From Chitinophaga sp. CB10 (GTDB lineage: Bacteria; Bacteroidota; Bacteroidia; Chitinophagales; Chitinophagaceae): a stretch of DNA of 64,000 nt. Position 1 is the stretch's first letter. Each line of letters opens with the position of its first letter. The translations under genes were made by a program, and so were the position numbers. Positions 16,878 to 24,153 of the stretch are shown one piece after another. The DNA lies in assembly GCA_001870995.2 (NCBI GenBank), contig MLAV02000003.1:1-64000 (forward strand), in the 5' to 3' direction. Under the pieces are notes generated by a model, which searched no databases, was not told the origin of the DNA, and was given only the letters and a program-made list of their open reading frames with translations.

Positions 16878-17477
16878 TTATTTTTTAGCCCTGGCAGCGG
16901 CTTTTTTGGGGAGGGGTTTATATTTCTCTCCCTGGTCTTTCACACGTTGTGGCGTATAGTCCTCACTGTTATACCCGTCCACCGCGTATTTGTCGTTATG
17001 CTTGATAAGCAGCCAGGCATTGGACTCCGCCGTCTTCATTTTCACGAGGGCAAATTCGCCTTTCAGCTTTTTGCCTTTCATGACAATTTTGAGGTTACCG
17101 GCTTTGATTTCCCGTAATGCCTGCTTGTCGAAATTTTTCCCCTCATCGTTGAGGAGGGTGTAGGTGCCTTTATCCCAGATGTACACACTGCCTGCGCCGT
17201 AGTTCCCCTCGGGGATGACGCCCTGGAAGTCTTTATAATCATACGGATGATCTTCCACCTCCATCGCCAGGCGCTTATCCGCCGGGTTGAGGGACGGCCC
17301 TTTGGGGACGGCCCAGCTTTTAAGCACTCCGTCTACCTCCAGGCGGAAGTCATAATGCAGCCGGGAAGCCTGGTGGCGCTGGACCACAAAAATATGCTTA
17401 CCCGCTTCGGGCTTACCGGACTGGGGTTCCGTCGTTTCTTTGAAATTTCGTTTAGCCTTGTACTTTGTAAGCGTCAT
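16878..17477 (-). CDS. Stand-alone LigD 3'-phosphoesterase domain protein
   Basis: A 199-residue protein consisting only of the phosphoesterase (PE) domain usually fused to bacterial LigD. Signature blocks: FVVQRHQASRLHYDFRLEVDG (binding-site His and Asp), LKSWAVPKGPS, VEDHPYDYKDFQGVIPEGNYG and WLLIKHNDKYA. PE domains trim 3' ribonucleotides and phosphates at DNA breaks during end-joining. Basic C-terminal tail. It overlaps the Ku gene by 4 bases (ATGA), so both are co-translated. Ligase and polymerase domains are not in the window and must be encoded elsewhere. Confidence 0.92.
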   Translation of the reverse strand: MTLTKYKAKRNFKETTEPQSGKPEAGKHIFVVQRHQASRLHYDFRLEVDGVLKSWAVPKGPSLNPADKRLAMEVEDHPYDYKDFQGVIPEGNYGAGSVYIWDKGTYTLLNDEGKNFDKQALREIKAGNLKIVMKGKKLKGEFALVKMKTAESNAWLLIKHNDKYAVDGYNSEDYTPQRVKDQGEKYKPLPKKAAARAKK

Positions 17478-18253
17478 GATACTTTCTTTTTACCTGATTT
17501 ACCCAAACTGGCCTTGAGCTGGTCAAAGAGATCGCTACTCTTGGTATGTACCACACGCAGCTTTTTGACCACCGGCTTTTTACCACTGGCTTTGGCCTTG
17601 ATGATTTTCATCAGCTCGGCGCTGTACTGGTCCTTATACGCGGTGATGTCAAACTTCTCCGTGTATTCCTTCACCAGTGCGGCCGCCATGTCCAGTTCCT
17701 TTTTCTGCAGCTTTACGCCTTTAGGCAGGTTCAGGTCTTCGGCGGACCTCAGTTCTTCTTCAAAACGCAGCTGTTGTAACAGCAGGTAGTTTTCCCGGGG
17801 GCGTATGACGGCCAGGTGTTCCGCCGTACGCAGCACAAAGCTGCTTAGCCCTGCTTTCTTCGTTTTTTCAAGGGTTTGCCGGAGCAGTTCATAAGCCTTC
17901 TCCCCTCCTTTAGCCGGCTCAATGAAATAGGGCGACTCGAAGTAGATGTCGTCAATCTCGCTTTCTTCCACAAAGGAAGATATTTCGATCACCTTACTTT
18001 TTTTAGGGCTGGCCGCCTCAAAGTCTTCATCTTCCAGTACAACATATTCATCGTTGTACAGGTAGCCTTTCACAATTTGTTCCCAGGGAACCTCCTTACC
18101 TGTGTCTTCATTTACACGCTTGTACCGGATATGCCCCATATTTTTGCTGTCCAGCATATCCAGGCTGATATGGCTATCCTGTGTGGCGCTGTATAGCTTC
18201 ACCGGTATGTTTACCAGTCCGAATCCGATGGCGCCTGACCAGATTGCTCTCAT
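17474..18253 (-). CDS. ku: Ku protein (non-homologous end joining)
   Basis: A 259-residue bacterial Ku that forms a homodimeric ring on double-strand break ends and recruits LigD. N-terminal MRAIWSGAIGFGLVNIPVKLYSAT is the family hallmark; the beta-barrel core and the HLAVIRPRENYLLLQQLRF block follow, with a Lys-rich C-terminus (KASGKKPVVKK, GKSGKKK) likely to contact DNA. The ATG at 18253 is chosen over an in-frame ATG at 18286 because the family begins at MRAIW; a TACTATTTG box (18288-18296) may be its promoter. Operon with the PE gene. Confidence 0.95.
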   Translation of the reverse strand: MRAIWSGAIGFGLVNIPVKLYSATQDSHISLDMLDSKNMGHIRYKRVNEDTGKEVPWEQIVKGYLYNDEYVVLEDEDFEAASPKKSKVIEISSFVEESEIDDIYFESPYFIEPAKGGEKAYELLRQTLEKTKKAGLSSFVLRTAEHLAVIRPRENYLLLQQLRFEEELRSAEDLNLPKGVKLQKKELDMAAALVKEYTEKFDITAYKDQYSAELMKIIKAKASGKKPVVKKLRVVHTKSSDLFDQLKASLGKSGKKKVS

Positions 18254-18372
18254 AACTAAAGGTTTTTGGTTATAGTTAACTAACACACAAATAGTACCAT
18301 GTGTTGTATAAGTCCAACGAATGGGTGCGGCATAACTTTTGGATTTTTAAGGATAACCAAAAACCCTTTTTT

Positions 18373-18720
18373 ATGGAAAAGCCAGGCGAAATGACAACAC
18401 TGACAAGAGTAATGGAAAAATTGCGTGAGAGAGGCTTTGATCATGAATTGAAACTCAGCGACCATGGCCGCATGCAAAATCCGGAATCTAAAAAGATATA
18501 TAATCCGGAAGATCTGTTAATTGTCAAAACATATCGATTTGAAGGTGACTCCGACCCTTCCGACTCTTCCGTGCTGTATGTACTGGAAGATAAAGACGGG
18601 GATAAAAGCTTCGTACTGGACGCCTATGGCGCTTATAGCGACCATGCCGGTTCAGGCTTTGATGAATTCATACAAAAAATTCCTGTCGAGGACAGGGATG
18701 AACAGTTGTTATTTGGATAA
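18373..18720 (+). CDS. Small conserved protein, often labelled PRPP synthetase-like
   Basis: A 115-residue protein (start at 18373; MTTLTRVMEKL at 18391 is an alternative). Conserved core: NPEDLLIVKTYRFEGDSDPSDSSVLYVLEDKDG and an acidic C-terminus VEDRDEQLLF. Homologues in Bacteroidota are often annotated as phosphoribosylpyrophosphate synthetases, but the protein is far too short and has no PRPP-binding loop, so that label looks wrong. Function unknown; probably cytoplasmic. It is divergent from Ku with 119 bases between them, and ends at a strong hairpin array. Confidence 0.8.
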   Translation: MEKPGEMTTLTRVMEKLRERGFDHELKLSDHGRMQNPESKKIYNPEDLLIVKTYRFEGDSDPSDSSVLYVLEDKDGDKSFVLDAYGAYSDHAGSGFDEFIQKIPVEDRDEQLLFG

Positions 18721-18721
18721 G

Positions 18722-18831
18722 GTAAGGGAGCAAAGTCCCTTACATCATCTTTCGTTAAAGTATAAGGGGCAAAGCAGCAGGAACCTGTTATCCTTGCTGC
18801 TTTGCCCCTTATACTGCTTTGCTTAAGCAAA
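18722..18831. terminator. Triple-hairpin convergent terminator
   Basis: Three inverted repeats follow each other: GTAAGGGA/TCCCTTAC (18722-18743), a 21-bp perfect stem with an extended tip (18759-18782 with 18791-18815), and the 14-bp palindrome TTTGCTTAAGCAAA (18818-18831). They lie between convergent genes and probably stop transcription from both sides. Confidence 0.75.
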
Positions 18832-18832
18832 A

Positions 18833-19036
18833 TCAATGCGTCTGCGGATCAGCAGGCTGATGTGGCGTCTGCCGGTCCGGGATCTCTTGTGGAATAGGCC
18901 TTATTTCAGGCTTATCCGGCGGAGGCTGCATGGGAGTGGGCTCGTGTTTTCCTGGCTCCTGCCTGTCCGGAGCCGGTTTATCCGGCTGAGGAGGAATTGG
19001 TTCCCTGTTCCTGTCTGGATTTGGATTATTTGCCAT
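18833..19036 (-). CDS. Small proline-rich hypothetical protein
   Basis: A 67-residue protein made almost entirely of Pro, Asp, Gln, Glu, Lys and Arg (MANNPNPDRNREPIPPQPDK at the start), with no hydrophobic segment. It should be unfolded and cytoplasmic. Short Pro-rich proteins of this kind are seen in related genomes, and the gene ends exactly at the convergent hairpin array, which supports it. Low complexity means the frame could still be accidental. Confidence 0.5.
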   Translation of the reverse strand: MANNPNPDRNREPIPPQPDKPAPDRQEPGKHEPTPMQPPPDKPEIRPIPQEIPDRQTPHQPADPQTH

Positions 19037-19177
19037 AGCTTACAGTTTAAAGGTGAACATATATTATTGAAAAATCAAAGTTCGTTCCAGCACAGTTAGT
19101 CTGCCCTCAACATCAGAACCCGCCATGGTTGTAGAAATTTACGTTCCAACCGTGGAAATTGTTGCTCAATATCTGCC

Positions 19178-20713
19178 ATGAAAACAAATGACAGCCTGCC
19201 AAAAATTCCGGGAGATATAGTATCTTCAAATGCCGTTGCAGTAAACAACAAAGACGATATGCATTTTTCCGTACACAAGAAAATACAGATTGGTTTTTTC
19301 ATTGCGTTTACAGTTATCGTGACAGCGTCGATTTTCTCCTATCTTGTTGCAAAAAACCTCCTGGATAACGCTGCCAGGCTTAACCACGCTATTGAAGTCT
19401 CCAAACGACTGGAAGTCATCACCAAACAGGTGAAGGAGGCTGAGGCCGCTATACGCGGCTTCAAGCTCACTAAAGACAGTTCCTTCCTCGATCCTTCCAT
19501 GAAAGACAGAAGCCTCCGCATTGAGAAGGAATACCAGATGTTACGGAAAGTAACCGCTGACAGCAAAATACAACAGCTGCACCTGGATACCCTCCGCCAG
19601 CTCCTTTCCCTCAAATACGAACAGCTCCTGGGCAGTAATGCCGAAGCGGTGATGAGCCGGGAGGAGAAAGCCACCGTGCTCGCCGGCGAAGGCGTGATGG
19701 ACCGTATTGACCATACCGTGCGGGAAATGATACATATTGAGGAAAGCCAGGTGCATGAAAAATCAGAACTCTTTAATTTTTTCTCCGGGCTGTGGGTACC
19801 CATGATCTTCATCTCCTCGCTGGTAGCCATTACCATCGGCATCTATTCGTACATCACCCTCACCAAGGAAGTAAGGCTGCAACATCATATTGAGTCCAAA
19901 CTGAAATCTTACCAAAGGGATTTACAACAAAATATTTCCCTGTTAAATAAGACCAACCAGGAGCTCGAACAATTCGCCTATGTGGCTTCCCACGATTTGC
20001 AGGAGCCGCTGCGAAAAATTTCCACGTTCTCCGACAGGCTGCAGGTTAAATACAAAGAGCACCTGCCGGCTGATGCCAGCGAGCTGATAGACCGCATGGT
20101 GGCAGCCGTATCACGCATGCGGATCCTGATCAACGACCTGCTCACCTTTTCCAGGGCCGGCCGTATTGTGCCGGAAAGCATTGTGCCGGTCAACATGGAT
20201 GAACTGCTGCAGGAAGTGATCAGCGACCTGGAAATCACCCTGGAAGAGAAAAACGCAGTCATCCATGTGGATGAACTGCCGGTGATAGAAGGTAACCCTA
20301 CCGCTTTCCACCAGCTGTTTCAGAACCTGATCGCCAATGCGATTAAATTTTCCCAGCCGGAGCGGCAACTGCATATAAACGTCCACAATGAGGTGGTGTC
20401 CGGTGAGGACCTGGGCTTCGTCAAGGAAAATCACTGGCAGGAACAATATTGCAGGATAAGGATTGAGGATAACGGGATAGGTTTTGACCAGACCTATGCC
20501 GAACGTATCTTCCTCATCTTCCAGCGCCTCCACGGCATCAGTGAATACAGCGGAACCGGCATCGGGCTTGCCATCTGCAAGAAAATAGTAGATAGTCACC
20601 ATGGCTTTATCATGGCAAACGGTTACCCCGACAAAGGCGCCACATTTACGGTGATCCTCCCCCTGATCCAGCAGCTAAAAAGTGAAGAATTTGCCGAGCA
20701 ACATAAAGCTTAG
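19178..20713 (+). CDS. CHASE3-type sensor histidine kinase
   Basis: A 511-residue membrane kinase. First helix (about 35-57; IGFFIAFTVIVTASIFSYLVA), periplasmic CHASE3-like helical sensor (about 60-200; KQVKEAEAAIRGFKLTKDSSFL), second helix (about 205-230; PMIFISSLVAITIGIYSYI), coiled coil, HisKA with phospho-acceptor His272 in VASHDLQEPLRK, and an ATPase domain (N box FQNLIANAIKF, G1 IEDNGIGFD, G2 GTGIGLAICKK). It is followed 33 bases later by a REC-PAS-kinase gene, so signal transfer between them is likely. The stimulus is unknown. Confidence 0.93.
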   Translation: MKTNDSLPKIPGDIVSSNAVAVNNKDDMHFSVHKKIQIGFFIAFTVIVTASIFSYLVAKNLLDNAARLNHAIEVSKRLEVITKQVKEAEAAIRGFKLTKDSSFLDPSMKDRSLRIEKEYQMLRKVTADSKIQQLHLDTLRQLLSLKYEQLLGSNAEAVMSREEKATVLAGEGVMDRIDHTVREMIHIEESQVHEKSELFNFFSGLWVPMIFISSLVAITIGIYSYITLTKEVRLQHHIESKLKSYQRDLQQNISLLNKTNQELEQFAYVASHDLQEPLRKISTFSDRLQVKYKEHLPADASELIDRMVAAVSRMRILINDLLTFSRAGRIVPESIVPVNMDELLQEVISDLEITLEEKNAVIHVDELPVIEGNPTAFHQLFQNLIANAIKFSQPERQLHINVHNEVVSGEDLGFVKENHWQEQYCRIRIEDNGIGFDQTYAERIFLIFQRLHGISEYSGTGIGLAICKKIVDSHHGFIMANGYPDKGATFTVILPLIQQLKSEEFAEQHKA

Positions 20714-20746
20714 CATCGTTCTTGCTGTGAACCTGCATGTTATTAA

Positions 20747-22213
20747 ATGCCTGAAATATTACCTGCTACCGCGATGAGTGAGTTTCCTGTTAACATACTT
20801 ATGATTGACGATGATGAGGATGATTTCTTTCTAGTCAATGAATTATTACACGACATCTCTCCCGGCCAGTACAAGCTGGAATGGGCGCCTACGTTTGATA
20901 AAGGGAAGGCAGCCATAAACCGGAGAGCCCATGATGTTTACCTGGTAGACTACCGGCTGGGCCCTTTTACCGGGCTGGATATTCTCCACTACTTCCAGGA
21001 GCTGGACTTCCAGGCGCCGGTGATCATGCTTACCGGTAAAGGCGATTACGCGATCGACCGGGAAGCCATGCAGGCCGGAGCTTACGACTACCTTGTAAAA
21101 GGAGATATCACGGCCGACCTGCTGGAAAGAAGTATCCGTTATGCGCTCGATGAATACAGCCACCTGCGCACCATTGAAGAAAGTGAGAAAAAGTACTTTG
21201 GTATTTTTGAAAAAGCACATGACCTTATACTCCTTGCCGACTGCAATAAAAACATCATCGACGCCAATCCCGCCGCGCTTAAAACGCTTAAATACCGTAA
21301 AGAAGAATTGCTAAACAAGCACCTTCGCGACCTTTTTGCGAACAAGGAGCAGAGCGACAATTTCATTGAACATATTTGCGAGGAGGGCGAAGCATCCAGG
21401 GAATACGATTTCAAAACCAGCGATAATCAAAAGCTGGTTGTGCAGATAAACGCGGTCATGCTGGATGAGGCGGCGCAGATATTCCTCTGTGTAATACAGG
21501 ATATCACCGAACGGAAACGGGAAGAGCAGGAAAAACAACACCAGGAAAAATTCGTAATCACCGGCCGCATCGCCCGGGTAATTGCGCACGAAGTCCGCAA
21601 CCCGCTGACCAATATACTCCTTGCCGTTAGCCAGTTTAAGGACGATCCCGCTGTAGCTGCCAGTGAAGATGCCATGCTGTACACCGATATAATTGAGAGA
21701 AATTGTACCCGCATCAACCAACTGATCACGGAACTGCTGCACAGCACCCGTATGATGGAACTGCATGCATCGGCAGTGAGCCTTGACAGGCTGTTGAATA
21801 ATACCCTGGCGCTTTCCAGGGATCGAATGAAGCTCAATGAAATCAGCCTGGAACTGCAGCTGGAAAATGAAACCATCAAGGTAGTTGCTGATGAAGAGAA
21901 AGTAGTGATCGCATTCCTGAACATTGTGATCAATGCGATTGAGGCTATGACGCCGGGCAAAGGCGTGCTTACCATTTCCACCAAACGGATACACGATAAG
22001 GCGGTGATAAAAATTTCAGACAACGGGCCCGGTATCCCGGAAGAGCAGCAGGGGCGCTTGTTTGATCCCTTTTACACGAGCAAAGCCAAAGGCACCGGTT
22101 TGGGTTTGACGAGTACCCAGAATATCCTGCTCAATCACAAAGGCACCATTCACGTAGAAAGTGAAATGGGTAAAGGAACAGCTTTCACTATTACTTTACC
22201 CATTGCGCCATAA
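20747..22213 (+). CDS. REC-PAS-histidine kinase hybrid
   Basis: A 488-residue soluble kinase with an N-terminal receiver (about 14-135; MIDDDEDD, Asp68 in VYLVDYRLGPFTG), a PAS domain (about 145-260; FEKAHDLILLADCNKNIIDANPAAL), HisKA with His281 in IAHEVRNPLTN and an ATPase domain (INAIEAM, DNGPGI, GTGLGLTSTQ). The receiver at the front suggests the CHASE3 kinase upstream controls it. ATG at 20747 is used; 20774 (MSEFPVN) is possible. The kinase half resembles NtrB/AtoS, partners of NtrC regulators; such a regulator is encoded convergently next door. Confidence 0.93.
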   Translation: MPEILPATAMSEFPVNILMIDDDEDDFFLVNELLHDISPGQYKLEWAPTFDKGKAAINRRAHDVYLVDYRLGPFTGLDILHYFQELDFQAPVIMLTGKGDYAIDREAMQAGAYDYLVKGDITADLLERSIRYALDEYSHLRTIEESEKKYFGIFEKAHDLILLADCNKNIIDANPAALKTLKYRKEELLNKHLRDLFANKEQSDNFIEHICEEGEASREYDFKTSDNQKLVVQINAVMLDEAAQIFLCVIQDITERKREEQEKQHQEKFVITGRIARVIAHEVRNPLTNILLAVSQFKDDPAVAASEDAMLYTDIIERNCTRINQLITELLHSTRMMELHASAVSLDRLLNNTLALSRDRMKLNEISLELQLENETIKVVADEEKVVIAFLNIVINAIEAMTPGKGVLTISTKRIHDKAVIKISDNGPGIPEEQQGRLFDPFYTSKAKGTGLGLTSTQNILLNHKGTIHVESEMGKGTAFTITLPIAP

Positions 22214-22232
22214 AACCTGCGTACAGGTTTTA
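22211..22232. terminator. Bidirectional terminator
   Basis: A perfect 9-bp stem TAAAACCTG/CAGGTTTTA with loop CGTA. The stop codon of the REC-PAS-kinase gene is part of the stem. It serves both convergent genes. Confidence 0.8.
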
Positions 22233-23666
22233 GTAATTTATATTCAGCAGCCGCAGTTTGTTATACAGGGTTTTCCTGTCGATGTTTAACAGCTGAGCTG
22301 CTTTTGTTTTATTGTACTTCACCTCTTTCAGCACATTGATGATCTTGTTGTACTCCGCCTGTAAGGCTACGGACTTCAGATCATTTTCATTGGAGAGGAT
22401 GGAAGATATTTCGCCTGCTACCGGCATTTCTTCTGCCGGCTGGTTAAAGGATTCTTTCATTTCCAGCGGCAGCGCAGCCATGGTAATCTCTTCTCTTTCC
22501 GGCGTCAGCAGGCAGGCGCGGCGAATTACGTTTTTAAGTTCGCGGATATTACCCGGCCAGTTGTACTGGCGGAAGCATTCCCATACTTCAGGCGAAATGC
22601 TGCCACAGGTTTTATCCAGTTCTCTTTCAACCTGGCTAACGAATGCCTCTACAAACAGCGGCAGGTCGGCCTGGCGTTCTCTTAATGGCGGGATGTAAAT
22701 AGTGAATTCGTTGAAGCGGTGGAACAGGTCTTCCCTGAATTTGCCTCGCTGTACGGATTCAGATAATTTTTCGTTGGAAGCGACGATGATGCGTACGTCA
22801 ATGGGTATTTCCTTGAGGCTGCCAACCCTTCTGATCACTTTTTCCTGGAGTACGCGCAGCAGCGCTACCTGGATATCATACGACAGGTTGGAAATCTCAT
22901 CCAGGAAGAGCGTACCGCCCTGCGCCTGTTCAAAAGCGCCAATCTTGGTATTGATAGCGCCGGTAAACGCGCCCTTTTCATGCCCGAAAAGCTCGCTGGC
23001 GGCCAGTTCTTTTGAAAGGCTGCCGCAGTCCAGCGCCACGAAAGGTTGTTCGGCGCGCTTGCTGTGGTAGTGGATCAGGTGCGCTACGGATTCCTTACCG
23101 GTACCGGTTTCCCCGAAGATGATCACACTGTAGTCAGTGGGCGCAACCAGTTTGATCTGGCGGATCAGCTCCTGCGAATTAGCGCTTTCCCCGTAAACGT
23201 ATTTATCATTTTTATCGTTCTGATTGCGCTGCAGCAGGGTTTCGCGGGCTTCCGCCTCGTTGCCTGCTTCTACCGGCTGGGACGCGCGTCTTTCCTGTTC
23301 CGCTTCCTTGTGTGCGAATGCCTTATGTACGAGATTAAGGATTTCATCCGGATACAATGGTTTTGACAGGTAGTCGTATGCTCCGTTTTTCACCATCTCC
23401 ACGGCTACGCGAACGTCCGTATAACCGGTGATGATAATTACAATCGTATTAGGATTTATCTGGCGAATATCCTGGAGCAACTGCGCACCGTCTGTGTCTT
23501 TGAGCCGGTAATCGCACAGCACAAGATCAAAAGGTTTTTCCTTCATCATCTTGAGCGCGGACGTACCGGTCATCGTGGTTTCAACAGCAAATCCGTGCTT
23601 CGTAAGAAACTTGCTCAGCAACGTACAGATGTTGATTTCGTCATCTATTATCAGAATATTTCTCAT
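22230..23666 (-). CDS. Sigma54-dependent response regulator (NtrC family)
   Basis: A 478-residue regulator: receiver (about 1-120; IIDDE, Asp52 in LVLCDYRLKDTDG, ITGY, YDYLSKPL), AAA+ domain (about 160-395; Walker A GETGTGKE, GAFTGA sigma54 loop, GGTLFLDEISNL) and a Fis-type helix-turn-helix (NKTKAAQLLNIDRKTLYNKLRLL). Convergent to the REC-PAS-kinase; the probable cognate pair is that kinase with this regulator, by location. A lone receiver and a glycosyltransferase gene lie upstream on the same strand. Confidence 0.94.
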   Translation of the reverse strand: MRNILIIDDEINICTLLSKFLTKHGFAVETTMTGTSALKMMKEKPFDLVLCDYRLKDTDGAQLLQDIRQINPNTIVIIITGYTDVRVAVEMVKNGAYDYLSKPLYPDEILNLVHKAFAHKEAEQERRASQPVEAGNEAEARETLLQRNQNDKNDKYVYGESANSQELIRQIKLVAPTDYSVIIFGETGTGKESVAHLIHYHSKRAEQPFVALDCGSLSKELAASELFGHEKGAFTGAINTKIGAFEQAQGGTLFLDEISNLSYDIQVALLRVLQEKVIRRVGSLKEIPIDVRIIVASNEKLSESVQRGKFREDLFHRFNEFTIYIPPLRERQADLPLFVEAFVSQVERELDKTCGSISPEVWECFRQYNWPGNIRELKNVIRRACLLTPEREEITMAALPLEMKESFNQPAEEMPVAGEISSILSNENDLKSVALQAEYNKIINVLKEVKYNKTKAAQLLNIDRKTLYNKLRLLNINY

Positions 23667-23727
23667 ACTGGATTCATATAGTTTTGTGGGAACAGCTATC
23701 GAATTTAATCATTAATAATTTGGACTA

Positions 23728-24153
23728 CTAACTTTTTAACTTACCAAGCAGTTCATCCACGCTTTTAACGTTGAACGGTTTGGCCAGGAAAAAAGATGCG
23801 CCGGTAGTCAATGCCTTTTGTTTCTCCATTTCATTATCATAGGCGCTGATGGTAATGATCGGTAACGTTGGAATAATACCTTTGATTACGGGCAATGCAT
23901 CCAATCCTGAACCATCCGGGAGGTGTATATCCAGGAACAGCAGGTCAGGTTTATAGGTTTGCAGGTACTGCATCCCGTCGCGCAGGGCATGAACGTATTT
24001 TACGGAATAGCCATGCCTAACAAGACTGAGTTGCAGTAACCTGCAAATGTCAGGTTCATCGTCTATAATCAGGATATGTTGTCCTGTTTTTCTCTCTTCA
24101 GTTGAAACCGACTCTGGCCGGTTCCATGCTGTTGTCTTGTTTCGATGTAACAT
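23728..24153 (-). CDS. Single-domain response regulator
   Basis: A 141-residue receiver (pocket IIDDE at 29-33, Asp75 in LLFLDIHLPDG, switch region TISAYD, Lys in LAKPFN) with an extra 25-residue N-terminal stretch and no output domain. It may act as a phosphate shuttle or bind a partner protein. The start ATG at 24153 lies inside the 3' end of the glycosyltransferase gene (56-base overlap, different frame), and no later ATG precedes the receiver fold, so translation is probably coupled. It sits between the transferase gene and the NtrC-type regulator. Confidence 0.88.
   Translation of the reverse strand: MLHRNKTTAWNRPESVSTEERKTGQHILIIDDEPDICRLLQLSLVRHGYSVKYVHALRDGMQYLQTYKPDLLFLDIHLPDGSGLDALPVIKGIIPTLPIITISAYDNEMEKQKALTTGASFFLAKPFNVKSVDELLGKLKS

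Noticed and set aside
18373..18720. Real PRPP synthetase
   Set aside because: Too short and without PRPP or ATP motifs.
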